64,000 nt of DNA from Nocardioides marinus (GTDB taxonomy: Bacteria; Actinomycetota; Actinomycetes; Propionibacteriales; Nocardioidaceae), in contig NZ_JACBZI010000001.1 in NCBI RefSeq assembly GCF_013408145.1, positions 1,533,501 through 1,597,500 on the forward strand. The letters are read 5' to 3'. The position numbers and the translations under genes were made by a program. Under the pieces are notes generated by a model. The model was given only the letters and a program-made list of their open reading frames with translations, ran no database searches and had not been told where the DNA came from. Numbering within the stretch: the stretch's first letter is position 1; each line of letters starts with the position of its first letter. Positions 45,147-53,525 of this stretch are shown here, piece after piece.

Positions 45147-46421
45147 TCAGACCGGGAAGATCGGCAGGGACCGACGCGGCTCGAACTCGAAGGACGAGCC
45201 GCTGCTGAAGCGCGTGACCGCGACCTCGTCGGCCTCCTTGGCCGCAGCGCCGAGCACCACGCGGGCCGTCCACTCCTCCTCGGAGCCCTCGACCTGCACG
45301 TCGAAGCGATCGTCGACCGCCCTGACCGCGGCCTGCAGGGCGCTGGTGTCATGGGGCCCGCACAGCGAGATCCACGCACCGTCGGAGTGCGCGTCGCTGG
45401 GCCCGACCTCGAGACGAGAGTCGTCGGGGTCGACCGAGGCGACGACGTACGCCGCGGGGTTGAGCAGCGGGTGCAGCGCGAGCACCCGCAGGGCGCCGGC
45501 GGCGTCGCGGGACAGGTCGAGCACCCGGTGCAGCCGCTCGGCGGCGATGCCCGCGATGCCCACGAGCTGCTTGCGGCAGATCTCGCGCGCCTGCTCCGCC
45601 GACTCGCTGCGGGCCCGGACGGCGAGCACGAAGGAGAGGTTGAGCAGGTGCATCTGCAGGCACACCTCGTCGGCGATGCGCACCAGGGCGGAGTGGCTGA
45701 AGTCGGCGAAGTCGAGGTCGGAGAGCAGCGGACCGGCGTAGTCGCCCAGTCCGTCGTCGTCCGGGTCGACGGGCGCCAGCTCCAGCGACGCCGCCCGGCT
45801 CCGCACGACCTCGAAGTACGGCGCCAGCGGCTCGACCGGCGGGTGGGACTCGTCGATCGTGACGGTCCAGGCGCAGTGCGGAGCGCGGTCCGCGGGCACC
45901 CGCGGCGGGCGGTGGATCGGACGCACCTGTGCCCGTGGGTTGGTGGCCACGGCGGTCGCGTCGAAAGTGGGGTCCTCGATGTCGTGGCACATCGCCTTGA
46001 CGTACTCCGGCCCCATCGGCTCGACGTCCATCAGGGCGCCGCAGTGGTCGAGCCGGAACTCCCCGTGCCAGGGGTCGTGGACCGTGTAGCGGAAGTCCAT
46101 GAACTGCGGGGGCGCGCCGATGTCGAGCTGGAGGCCCTTGAAGATCGTGACGACGTCGCCCTGCCCCTCGACGGCGGGGGCGTAGCCGAGGGCGTGCTGC
46201 ATCCGCCGGGTGTAGATGGGGGAGGAGCCGGCCCACTCCTCGATCGCGATGTCGGTCATCGCCGCGCGTCCGAAGGCCTGGATGCACCAGGCCATCCCGG
46301 AGCGGTCGATGAGCTGGCCGATGAGCAGCAGCTCGGGCACGAGCCGGGCCAGCTCGGCCCGGGTGAGGTCGGCGTACCGACTGGTGGTCGGGCCGGGGAC
46401 GGTGCTGGGGACCTGGCTCAT
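45147..46421 (-). CDS. Conserved protein of unknown function, coupled to substrate-binding protein
   Basis: A 424-residue soluble protein I cannot assign. The N-terminal part (DLTRAELARLVPELLLIGQL, GMAWCIQAFGRAAMTDIAIEEWAGSSP) is helical. A central FMDFRYTVHDPWHGEFRLDH with a following Cys, and KAMCHDIEDPTFDATA, give a dense His/Asp/Cys set that may bind metal. The C-terminal part is mixed. It resembles in style the ATC-hydrolase-type proteins, which are small-molecule hydrolases, but the match is weak. Its ATG overlaps the stop of the lipoprotein gene (TGATG). The reading frame stays open to 47327, inside the lipoprotein gene, and is rejected there. Confidence 0.6.
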   Translation of the reverse strand: MSQVPSTVPGPTTSRYADLTRAELARLVPELLLIGQLIDRSGMAWCIQAFGRAAMTDIAIEEWAGSSPIYTRRMQHALGYAPAVEGQGDVVTIFKGLQLDIGAPPQFMDFRYTVHDPWHGEFRLDHCGALMDVEPMGPEYVKAMCHDIEDPTFDATAVATNPRAQVRPIHRPPRVPADRAPHCAWTVTIDESHPPVEPLAPYFEVVRSRAASLELAPVDPDDDGLGDYAGPLLSDLDFADFSHSALVRIADEVCLQMHLLNLSFVLAVRARSESAEQAREICRKQLVGIAGIAAERLHRVLDLSRDAAGALRVLALHPLLNPAAYVVASVDPDDSRLEVGPSDAHSDGAWISLCGPHDTSALQAAVRAVDDRFDVQVEGSEEEWTARVVLGAAAKEADEVAVTRFSSGSSFEFEPRRSLPIFPV

Positions 46422-47908
46422 CAGCCACCCACTCCTGAGTCGACGAGGGGACCGCACATGAAGTCCCCGGGGGAGACCTGGGACCAGCTCTTGGACTTCA
46501 GCTGGAACATCTTGATGCAGCCGGGCGTGGTCTTGGCACCGATCGCCATCGGGGCGTGGATGCCGTTGGAGGTCCAGTCCTTCACGCCCTTGAGGGCGTC
46601 GACCAGGGCGGGCCGGGTCAGGTCGCCGCCGAGCTCGGTGGCCTTCTGGACGAACAGCCGCGCCGCGGACCAGGCGAAGAGGCCGTAGTAGTTGGGGATG
46701 GAGCCGGGGGCGACCCGCTCGAGCCACTGCCGGTAGAGCACCATCTCGGGGATCCTGGTGTCCTCGAAGCGCTGGATGACCGAGTAGACGTAGGTGCCGT
46801 CGACGGTGCTGCCGCCCTGCTCGACGTAGTTGGAGTCGTAGACGGTCGGGTCGGTGAGGAAGACCGCGTCCACACCCTGCTGCTCCATCGCCTCCTGCAG
46901 GCGGATGGTGAACTGGAAGGGGCCGTAGTACATGACGAAGCCGATGCCCTCGGTCTTCATCTGCTGGGCGTACGGCGCGTAGTTGAACTCCGCGGTGTCG
47001 ATGCCCTGCACCCGGGTGACCTTGGAGCCGTTCTTCTCGAACGCCGCCGCGATGCTCTTGGCGTTGACCTCCGCCGCCGGGACGTTGACGTAGTAGATCC
47101 CGATGTTCTGGGTCGCCTGGGGCTCCTTCTTCTTCCAGTAGTCCAGGTTCGCCTTCGGGATGAGGTTGCCCCTGAGCGCGTAGGCGGAGAAGCAGGTCAC
47201 GCAGGCCGAGCGCTGGGGCGTCACGGTGAAGGCGCGCAGGTCGGGGATGCCGCAGCTCTCGGCGGTCCCGGCGCCGCCCTGGTCCTGGGAGGAGACCGAG
47301 CCGATGGCGGCGAAGGCCTCGTCGCATGCCCGGGTGTAGGCCTGCTGGTCGCCTGCGGAGTCGGAGCGGGTGTCGAGGGCGGAGAGCCTCAGCGAGCGCC
47401 CGCAGATGCCGTCGGGGTTGGAAGCGTTGTAGTAGGCGACGAAGGCCTTGGTCGCGTCCTGGGCGGACTGGAAGAGACCGGGGACCGGTCCGGAGATGTC
47501 GGCGACATTGGCGACGGTGATCTCGGAGTCGGTGATCCCGGTGCTGTTCTTGAACCCGTCGCAGGAGCCGGCCTTCACGCCGCCGTCCGCCGACGTCTTG
47601 CCCTGCCCGGTGGGGGCGGCGCTGCCGCCGCCGGAGGAGCTGTCGGTCCCGCCGCCGCCGGAGGCATCGGTGCTGCCACCGGCCGGGTCGTCGCTGCCCC
47701 CGGATCCGTCGCCGGGGTCTCCTGCCAGGTCGCCGGCAACGTCGTCACCGGCCGTGACCGGGGTGCCGTCGGCGCCGACAGCGACGCCGCCCTGACCGTT
47801 GAGCCGGGCCATCGTGTCGGGGTCGACCTGGGAGCCGCAGGCGGTGAGCGCGAGGACGGCCACGACGGCCGTGACACGCAGCGGGGCGCGGTGGGAGGGG
47901 CGGCTCAT
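46421..47908 (-). CDS. LivJ-type substrate-binding lipoprotein
   Basis: A 495-residue lipoprotein. A signal peptide with a lipobox (VVAVLALTACGS, Cys27) is followed by a long Gly/Ser/Asp linker (about residues 40-105). A Peripla_BP_6 (branched-chain amino-acid/amide type) binding domain follows from KNSTGITDSEITVANVADISG. Several extra cysteines (CDGFKN, CGRSLR, CDEAF, ESCGIPD, CVTCFSAY) may form disulfides outside the membrane. No ABC permease or ATPase gene is nearby, so it is an orphan binding protein, or it serves a distant transporter. ATG at 47908. A 19-base palindrome upstream probably controls it. Confidence 0.88.
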   Translation of the reverse strand: MSRPSHRAPLRVTAVVAVLALTACGSQVDPDTMARLNGQGGVAVGADGTPVTAGDDVAGDLAGDPGDGSGGSDDPAGGSTDASGGGGTDSSSGGGSAAPTGQGKTSADGGVKAGSCDGFKNSTGITDSEITVANVADISGPVPGLFQSAQDATKAFVAYYNASNPDGICGRSLRLSALDTRSDSAGDQQAYTRACDEAFAAIGSVSSQDQGGAGTAESCGIPDLRAFTVTPQRSACVTCFSAYALRGNLIPKANLDYWKKKEPQATQNIGIYYVNVPAAEVNAKSIAAAFEKNGSKVTRVQGIDTAEFNYAPYAQQMKTEGIGFVMYYGPFQFTIRLQEAMEQQGVDAVFLTDPTVYDSNYVEQGGSTVDGTYVYSVIQRFEDTRIPEMVLYRQWLERVAPGSIPNYYGLFAWSAARLFVQKATELGGDLTRPALVDALKGVKDWTSNGIHAPMAIGAKTTPGCIKMFQLKSKSWSQVSPGDFMCGPLVDSGVGG

Positions 47909-47982
47909 GGTGGCTCCGAGGGGCTCGGTGGGGGAGCGGACGGTGCTGTGACAACGAGCACAATGGGGCCGGGTCACGGCTT

Positions 47983-48001
47983 GTGTCAACAGTGTTGACA
48001 C
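47983..48001. promoter_or_regulatory. Perfect 9-1-9 palindrome, TetR operator candidate
   Basis: GTGTCAACA and TGTTGACAC around a central G. It lies 75 bases upstream of the lipoprotein start on the - strand. Its right part ACAGTGTTGAC reappears exactly at 48606-48616, upstream of the TetR gene, which suggests one regulator binds both. Confidence 0.7.
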
Positions 48002-48023
48002 GGGTCTGCCCGGACCGTCCCGG

Positions 48024-48593
48024 TCAGGAGTCGTGGACCTCCGGGCGGTCCGGCATCGCCACCAGCGCCTGGATGGCGGCGCCGTAGGTGCGGGCGAGGA
48101 GGGTGGGGTCGACCGAGACCAGGACGGGGTCCTCGACCAGGGCCATCTGGTCCAGCAGGCCGGCGACCTGGGCGCCGATCAGCCGGGCGCGCAGCTCGGC
48201 GTCGGGGCCGGGGAGGCGAGGGGTGAGCGGTCCGACGAACATCTCCTCGAGGGCGTCGATCAGCCGGGCGCGCACGAGGTCGGAGTCCGAGGCCCGCACC
48301 ATCGCGCGGTACGCCGAGAAGCGCACGTCGCGCCCCGGCCCGAGCAGCGTCGCGACCAGTCGCTCGCCCAGCTCCTCGAGCGGGCCGAGCGTGGCCCCGC
48401 CGAAGTGTCCCTGGAGGTCCATCGTGTCGAGGAAGAGCTTCTCCTTGGACCCGAAGTGCCGGATGACCAGGGCGGGGTCGACGCCGGCCTCCGCGGCCAC
48501 CGCGCGTACCGACGTGCCGGTGTAGCCGTGCTGCTCGAACAGGGCGCCGGCGGCGCGGGCGATCGCCTCGCGGGTGGTGAGGGTGACGGTCAC
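48024..48593 (-). CDS. TetR-family regulator
   Basis: A 189-residue TetR protein. The DNA-binding helix pair is at about residues 27-46 (SVRAVAAEAGVDPALVIRHF), of the TetR_C_33/PsrA-like kind. The ligand domain is ALEEMFVGPL...GAQVAGLLDQMALVE. The GTG at 48593 is chosen; an open extension runs to 48653 through the promoter. It lies between two sites sharing ACAGTGTTGAC, one in its own promoter and one in the promoter of the downstream lipoprotein gene, so it probably regulates both. Confidence 0.87.
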   Translation of the reverse strand: MTVTLTTREAIARAAGALFEQHGYTGTSVRAVAAEAGVDPALVIRHFGSKEKLFLDTMDLQGHFGGATLGPLEELGERLVATLLGPGRDVRFSAYRAMVRASDSDLVRARLIDALEEMFVGPLTPRLPGPDAELRARLIGAQVAGLLDQMALVEDPVLVSVDPTLLARTYGAAIQALVAMPDRPEVHDS

Positions 48594-48605
48594 GCCGCGA
48601 AGTCC

Positions 48606-48629
48606 ACAGTGTTGACCCGGTCTGGTCAA
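48606..48629. promoter_or_regulatory. Operator-like site upstream of the - strand TetR gene
   Basis: ACAGTGTTGAC (48606-48616) is identical to part of the 47983 palindrome. Overlapping it, TTGACC (48612-48617) and GGTCAA (48624-48629) form an inverted repeat with a 6-base gap. It is 13 bases from the TetR GTG start, a usual place for autorepression. Confidence 0.6.
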
Positions 48630-48645
48630 GGTGCTTGCGCCGGAC

Positions 48646-48659
48646 TGGAACACGTTCTA
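48646..48659. promoter_or_regulatory. KstR-like operator upstream of the cyp51 operon
   Basis: TGGAACACGTTCTA fits TNNAACNNGTTNNA at all eight fixed positions. It ends 11 bases before the GTG of the + strand TetR gene that leads the P450 operon, and it also lies in the divergent TetR promoter. It is the second perfect match in the window. Confidence 0.6.
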
Positions 48660-48662
48660 AGT

Positions 48663-48676
48663 TGGACAGGTGTCCA
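48663..48676. promoter_or_regulatory. Palindrome over the start of the cyp51-operon TetR gene
   Basis: TGGACA and TGTCCA around GG, a perfect 14-base inverted repeat that overlaps the GTG start at 48670. A half copy (GGTGTCC) follows at 48681. This placement is usual for a TetR regulator binding its own gene. Confidence 0.5.
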
Positions 48677-49257
48677 GTCAGGTGTCCATGGTCGCGCGGC
48701 AGGCCGTCGACGGCCGTCGCGCGGAGACCCTCGAGAAGCTGCTCGAGGCCGGCTCCGAGGAGCTGCGAGCCGTCGGCCACGACGCGCTGACGGTGCGCTC
48801 GGTCGCGGCGCGTGCCGGGGTGTCGCCGGCGACGGCGTACACCTACGTCGCCAGCAAGAACCACCTCTTCGCCGAGCTGTTCTGGCGCTACCTCGACTCC
48901 GACCGTCCCGCGGTCAGCGGCTCCGGTGCGCTGGAGAGGCTGCGGGCCACGACCCGAGCCCTGGCCGGGCAGCTGGCCGCCGCGCCCGAGCTGGCCGCCG
49001 CCGTCACGCCCGCGCTGCTCAGCTCCGACCCCGACGTCGAGCGTCTGCGCCTGCGCATCGGTGGTGAGTTCCTGGATCGCTTCGCCGAGTCCATCGGCGA
49101 CGACATCCCCGCGGACCGGGTGGACCCGGTGCTCGAGACCCTGGTGATGGCCTTCTCGGGAGCACTGCTGCAGACCGGGATGGGGCTGATCACCTACGCC
49201 GAGCTCGCCGACCGTCTCGACCCGGTCGTCGGCACGATCCTGGAGGGCCACCTGTGA
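48670..49257 (+). CDS. TetR-family regulator leading the cyp51 operon
   Basis: A 195-residue TetR protein. Its helix-turn-helix (TVRSVAARAGVSPATAYTYV) is at about residues 41-60. The C-terminal ligand region ends AFSGALLQTGMGLITYAELADRL. It begins the operon, with a GTGA overlap into the P450 gene, and holds the place of Rv0767c in the M. tuberculosis locus. Start is the GTG at 48670; the GTG four codons in and the ATG six codons in are alternatives, and the operator-like palindrome overlaps the first. Confidence 0.85.
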   Translation: MSSQVSMVARQAVDGRRAETLEKLLEAGSEELRAVGHDALTVRSVAARAGVSPATAYTYVASKNHLFAELFWRYLDSDRPAVSGSGALERLRATTRALAGQLAAAPELAAAVTPALLSSDPDVERLRLRIGGEFLDRFAESIGDDIPADRVDPVLETLVMAFSGALLQTGMGLITYAELADRLDPVVGTILEGHL

Positions 49258-50501
49258 GCACCACCGTCCGCGCCGCCGTCGGCCCCGACCTCGACCTGGC
49301 CCGCTTCGACATCTACGACCACGCGGTCCAGGACGACCCGCTGCCGTGGTACGCCGCCCTGCGCGACCGCGCACCGCTGTTCCACAACACCGAGCACGAC
49401 TACTGGGTGCTCAGCCGCCACGCGGACGTGCACTGGGCGACCCGCGAGGACGCGGGCCTGTCCAACCGGATGGGCGTCACGCTCGACGCGAGCGCCTGGA
49501 ACGAGCACGCGCACCTGGTGATGTCCTTCCTGGCGATGGACCCGCCGGAGACCACCCGGCTGCGCAGGCTCGTCTCGCGCGCGTTCACCCCCCGGCGGGT
49601 CCGCGAGCTCGCTCCCACCGTCGAGCGGCTGACCGAGACCTACCTCGGCGCCGCGCTGGCGAGGGCGGACGAGGGGTCCTTCGACTGGATCGCCGACGTC
49701 GCGGGGCGCATCCCGATGGACGTCATCAGCGACATGATGGGCGTGCCCGAGGCCGACCGGGCCGAGGTGCGTCGGCTCTCGGACCTGCTGGTGCACCGCG
49801 AGGACGGCCTGCGCGACGTGCCGGCGGTCGGCATCGAGGCCTCCATGAAGCTCTTCGAGTACTACGCCGGCATGCTCGCCGAGCGTCGTCGACGCCCCTC
49901 CGACGACCTCACCAGCGCCCTGCTCAACGCCGAGGACGAGTCGGGCCGGATGACCGACTCGGAGATCACGGCGTTCCTGTTCCTGATGGTGGTGGCCGGC
50001 AACGAGACCACCACCAAGCTGCTGGGCAACGCGGTCTTCCACCTCGCTCGACGACCCGACCAGCTCGCCGAGGTGCTGGCCGACCCCGAGGGCCCGCTCG
50101 TGGACAGCTGGGTCGAGGAGACGCTGCGCTACGACGCCTCGACGCAGTACGTCGCGAGGCTGGTGACCGAGCCCCTGACCCGTCACGGGGTGACCGCCCC
50201 TGCCGGCAGCAAGCTGCTCCTGGCCCTCGGCGCGGCCAACCACGACGACAGCGTGTTCACCGACCCGCATCGGTTCGACGTCCACCGCAGCGCCGACGAG
50301 CTCGGTGACCACCTGAGCTTCGGCGGCGGACGGCACTTCTGCCTCGGCGCCAACCTGGCTCGGCTCGAGGCCCGGCTGGTGCTGAAGGCCCTGGTGGGTC
50401 GAGCCCGGCACCTGGAGGTCGACGAGGCGAACGCGGTGCGCTTCTACTCCGCCAACGTGCGCGGCTTCGCGCACCTGCCCATCACCGTCACCGAGCGCTG
50501 A
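49254..50501 (+). CDS. Cytochrome P450 (at the CYP123 position)
   Basis: A 415-residue bacterial P450. The I-helix is VVAGNETTTKLLGNA (acid/alcohol pair E-T), the K-helix is EETLRYD (ExxR), and the heme-ligand loop is FGGGRHFCLGANLARLEA with the cysteine near residue 362. It would take electrons from a ferredoxin; one is encoded three genes downstream. By gene order it corresponds to M. tuberculosis cyp123 (Rv0766c), though I cannot confirm that family number from sequence alone. Substrate unknown. GTG start overlapping the TetR stop. Confidence 0.9.
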   Translation: MSTTVRAAVGPDLDLARFDIYDHAVQDDPLPWYAALRDRAPLFHNTEHDYWVLSRHADVHWATREDAGLSNRMGVTLDASAWNEHAHLVMSFLAMDPPETTRLRRLVSRAFTPRRVRELAPTVERLTETYLGAALARADEGSFDWIADVAGRIPMDVISDMMGVPEADRAEVRRLSDLLVHREDGLRDVPAVGIEASMKLFEYYAGMLAERRRRPSDDLTSALLNAEDESGRMTDSEITAFLFLMVVAGNETTTKLLGNAVFHLARRPDQLAEVLADPEGPLVDSWVEETLRYDASTQYVARLVTEPLTRHGVTAPAGSKLLLALGAANHDDSVFTDPHRFDVHRSADELGDHLSFGGGRHFCLGANLARLEARLVLKALVGRARHLEVDEANAVRFYSANVRGFAHLPITVTER

Positions 50502-50515
50502 GGAGCACACCGAGC

Positions 50516-51307
50516 ATGGGACGCGAGAAGTACGCCCGCCCCGACCGCCGCCCGGCGGTCGTCACCGGTGCCTCGTCCGGCATCGGCGCGGCCACCGCGC
50601 TGACGCTGGCCGCAGGTGGCTACCCCGTGGCCGTCGGTGCCCGACGCGAGGACAAGCTGACCGACCTGGTCCAGCGCATCCGAGACGCCGGCGGCGAGGC
50701 GGTCGCCCACCCGCTCGACGTCTCCTCGACCGAGTCGGTGGAGGAGTTCGCCGCCAAGGTCACCGCCGACCTCGGCGAGGTCGAGGTCGTCGTGTCCGCT
50801 GCCGCCCAGCTCGCGCCCGGCACCCTCCACGAGGTCGACAGCGACCGGATCTCCCGGGAGCTCGACGTCAACGTCGTGGGCACCCACCGTCTGGTGCGGG
50901 CCTTCGTGCCCGGGATGGTCCAGCGCCGCCGCGGTGACCTGGTGATCGTCTCCAGCGACGTCGCGGTGCGAGCCCGCCCCTTCATGGGCGCCTACACCGC
51001 CGGCAAGTGGGGCCTGGAGGGCCTGGCCCACGCGATGCAGATGGAGCTCGAGGGCACGGGCGTGCGGTGCTCGATCGTGCGCCCCGGCCCCACCTGGAGC
51101 GAGATGGGCATGGACTGGGACCCCGCCGACGCCGCCAAGGTGCTCGACGGGTGGGGCAGGTTCGGGCACGCCCGGCACAGCCACTTCCTGCAACCCCAGC
51201 CGCACGCCGACGCCATCAGGGCCATCGTCGACGCCCCGCGCGGCGTCCACCTCAACCTCATCGAGGTCTCGCCCGAGGCCCCCGTCACGGATCCTGCGGA
51301 GGACTGA
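50516..51307 (+). CDS. SDR-family oxidoreductase (Rv0765c position)
   Basis: A 263-residue short-chain dehydrogenase. NAD(P) motif TGASSGIG (residues 18-25), GARRED (Arg-type, favouring NADP), SAAAQ in place of NNAG, catalytic Ser in VIVSSDVAVR, and YTAGK (Y-x3-K). The end of the protein (GRFGHARHSHFLQPQPHADAIR) is His-rich. It lies 14 bases after the first P450 and 3 bases before CYP51. Placed between two P450s, it may oxidise the hydroxyl that a P450 introduces. Confidence 0.9.
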   Translation: MGREKYARPDRRPAVVTGASSGIGAATALTLAAGGYPVAVGARREDKLTDLVQRIRDAGGEAVAHPLDVSSTESVEEFAAKVTADLGEVEVVVSAAAQLAPGTLHEVDSDRISRELDVNVVGTHRLVRAFVPGMVQRRRGDLVIVSSDVAVRARPFMGAYTAGKWGLEGLAHAMQMELEGTGVRCSIVRPGPTWSEMGMDWDPADAAKVLDGWGRFGHARHSHFLQPQPHADAIRAIVDAPRGVHLNLIEVSPEAPVTDPAED

Positions 51308-51310
51308 CCC

Positions 51311-52687
51311 ATGACCGTCACCCACGAGCGCCACCCGGCGGTCGCCGACATCCCCGAGGTGTCGGTCGCCGTCCCCGACCCCGACGGCCACGGGCACCTG
51401 GCCGAGCTGCGCACCGACCCGGTGGCCCTGCTCGAGCGGGTGCACGCCGAGTGCGGCGAGATCGGCCGGTTCCGGCTGGCCGACAAGGACGTCGTCATGG
51501 TCACCGGCGCGGAGGTCAACGAGCAGTTCTTCAAGGCCCCGGACGCCACCCTCGACCAGGCGGCGGCGTACCCCTTCATGACGCCGATCTTCGGCAAGGG
51601 CGTGGTCTTCGACGCCTCCCCGGAGGAGCGGCAGCAGGCGCTGAAGAACCAGGCGCTGCGCGGTGACCAGATGCGCGGCCACGCCAGCACCATCGAGCGC
51701 GAGATCACCCGGATGGTCGCCGGGTGGGGCGAGGAGGGCGAGATCGACCTGCTCGACTTCTTCGCCGAGCTGACGATCTACAACACCGCCGCCTGCCTGG
51801 TGGGGCCGCCCTTCCGCGAGGAGATCGACCACCGCTTCGCCGAGGCCTACCACGGCCTGGAGCGGGGCACCGACGCGCTGGCCTACGTCGACCCCTACCT
51901 GGAGGGCGTGGAGTCCTTCGAGATCCGCGACCGCTCGCGCGAGACGCTGGTCGCGCTGGTGCAGGACATCATCGACCGCCGTCGGGACCGCGGGACGGTG
52001 GCACGCGAGGAGCGTGACCTCCTCGACGTCCTGATCTCGCTGGACATGAGCGCCGACTACATCACCGGCGTCTTCATCTCCATGCTCTTCGCCGGGCACC
52101 ACACGTCCTCGGGCACCTCGGCCTGGACGCTCATCGAGCTGATGCGCCACCCGGAGCAGATGGCCGAGGTCGTCACCGAGCTCGACGAGCTGTACGCCGA
52201 TGGCTCGGAGATCTCCTTCCAGGCGCTCCGCTCGATCCCGCAGCTGGAGTCGGTGATCAAGGAGACCCTGCGCCTGCACCCGCCCCTGATCATCCTGATG
52301 CGCCAGGTGGCCCAGGAGATCGAGCTCGCCGGCCACCTGATCCCGCCGGGCACGATCGTCGCCTCCTCGCCGCGGGTCTCCAACCGGCTGGCCGAGGACT
52401 TCCCGGACCCGGAGTCCTTCGACCCCGGCCGCTACCTCGACGAGCGCCAGGAGGACCTGCAGAACCGCTGGACCTGGATCCCCTTCGGCGCCGGGAAGCA
52501 CCGGTGCGTGGGCAACGCGTTCGCGATGATGCAGATCAAGGCGATCTTCTCGGTGCTGTTGCGCGACTTCGAGTTCGAGCTCGTCCAGCCCAGCGAGTCC
52601 TACCGCGACGACTACTCGAAGATGGTCATCCAGCTGCAGCGCCCCTGCCGGGCCCGGTACCGCCGGCGCGTGAAGGCGGACGGCTGA
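51311..52687 (+). CDS. cyp51: CYP51-family cytochrome P450
   Basis: A 458-residue P450 strongly resembling mycobacterial CYP51 (sterol 14-alpha-demethylase). Shared features include the I-helix FAGHHTSSGTSAWTLIELM, IPQLESVIKETLRLHPPLII, WTWIPFGAGKHRCVGNAFA at the heme cysteine (about residue 398), and KAIFSVLLRDFEFELVQPS. Bacterial CYP51s bind lanosterol-like sterols in vitro; their physiological substrate is unsettled. Here the gene is followed at once (TGATG) by its ferredoxin, as in M. tuberculosis Rv0764c-Rv0763c. ATG at 51311. Confidence 0.92.
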   Translation: MTVTHERHPAVADIPEVSVAVPDPDGHGHLAELRTDPVALLERVHAECGEIGRFRLADKDVVMVTGAEVNEQFFKAPDATLDQAAAYPFMTPIFGKGVVFDASPEERQQALKNQALRGDQMRGHASTIEREITRMVAGWGEEGEIDLLDFFAELTIYNTAACLVGPPFREEIDHRFAEAYHGLERGTDALAYVDPYLEGVESFEIRDRSRETLVALVQDIIDRRRDRGTVAREERDLLDVLISLDMSADYITGVFISMLFAGHHTSSGTSAWTLIELMRHPEQMAEVVTELDELYADGSEISFQALRSIPQLESVIKETLRLHPPLIILMRQVAQEIELAGHLIPPGTIVASSPRVSNRLAEDFPDPESFDPGRYLDERQEDLQNRWTWIPFGAGKHRCVGNAFAMMQIKAIFSVLLRDFEFELVQPSESYRDDYSKMVIQLQRPCRARYRRRVKADG

Positions 52688-52896
52688 TGGGCTTCAAGGT
52701 CGTCGCGGACCGCGACATCTGCCAGGGCCACCAGATGTGCCAGGCCGAGGCGCCGAGCGTCTTCGGCTTCGACGAGGACGCCGACGTGGTCGAGGTCCTG
52801 ACCGAGCACCCCGACGAGTCCCTGCGCCCCCAGGTGCAGGCAGCCGTGACGTACTGCCCGGCGTTCGCGCTGGCCATCGAGGAGGAACGAGCATGA
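52687..52896 (+). CDS. 3Fe-4S ferredoxin of the CYP51 operon
   Basis: A 69-residue ferredoxin. The cluster ligands are Cys12 and Cys18 in CQGHQMCQAEAP plus a late Cys in TYCPAFALAI; the position of the fourth cysteine of a 4Fe-4S protein is a His (CxxHxxC), the form found in P450-linked actinobacterial ferredoxins. It should bring electrons to CYP51 and perhaps to the other P450. Start overlaps the CYP51 stop (TGATG); stop overlaps the next gene (ATGA). Corresponds to Rv0763c by order. Confidence 0.93.
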   Translation: MGFKVVADRDICQGHQMCQAEAPSVFGFDEDADVVEVLTEHPDESLRPQVQAAVTYCPAFALAIEEERA

Positions 52897-53525
52897 GTGA
52901 CCTGACCCGCGCCGAGATCGAGGAGTTCTGGGAGACCTGGCTCCAGGTCAACCGTGACTGCGAGCGCACCGGCGACTGGCGACCGATGGCCGAGTGGTAC
53001 GCCGAGGACACCACCTACGGCTGGATGCTCACCCCCGACGAGCACTTCATGGCCGTGGGCCGCGACCAGGTGCGGGACTGGGCCATCGGCATCGAGATGG
53101 ACGGCTTCGACGGCTGGCACTACGACTACGTGTGCACCGTCATCGACGAGCAGAAGGCCATGGTCATCGGGCTGTGGAAGCAGCGGTCCGGGATCCTCGA
53201 CGACGCCACGGGCAAGGAGTACGAGGTCGCCGGTCTCGGCGGCTCCTGGTTCGGGCTGAAGCGGGTCACCGAGGGTGCCGACGCCGGTCAGGTGAAGATC
53301 GACTGGCAGCGCGACTGGTTCGACTTCGGCTCGATGTCGCACACCATGATGGCGATCCTCTCCTCGGGCAAGGCGCCCGACACCCTCAAGGAGCGGGTCA
53401 AGGTCTTCGGCCACGACGTCCCCGGGCACTACCACGCGGCCGACCTGCCCTCGACCGTCTGGCCCCCGCCCGTGGAGGCGGGGGAGTACGTCACCCAGGT
53501 CGCTGCGCCGGAGGTGACCCCATGA
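52893..53525 (+). CDS. NTF2-like (SnoaL/ketosteroid-isomerase fold) protein
   Basis: A 210-residue protein. An N-terminal helix (LTRAEIEEFWETWLQVNRDC) and WRPMAEWYAEDTTYGWMLTPDEHFMAVGRDQVRDWAIG match the NTF2-like fold, which forms a cone-shaped pocket for hydrophobic small molecules. A tail after about residue 150 (HTMMAILSSGKAPDTLKERVK) is extra. The M. tuberculosis locus also has a steroid-binding NTF2-like protein (Rv0760c) and an unknown (Rv0762c); this protein may answer to either. It could be an isomerase or dehydratase. Tightly coupled to the ferredoxin and ALDH genes. Confidence 0.72.
   Translation: MSDLTRAEIEEFWETWLQVNRDCERTGDWRPMAEWYAEDTTYGWMLTPDEHFMAVGRDQVRDWAIGIEMDGFDGWHYDYVCTVIDEQKAMVIGLWKQRSGILDDATGKEYEVAGLGGSWFGLKRVTEGADAGQVKIDWQRDWFDFGSMSHTMMAILSSGKAPDTLKERVKVFGHDVPGHYHAADLPSTVWPPPVEAGEYVTQVAAPEVTP

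Noticed and set aside
45147..47327. One 726-residue protein on the - strand
   Set aside because: The N-terminal 300 residues are an out-of-frame reading of the lipoprotein gene; the real start is the ATG at 46421 overlapping that gene's stop.
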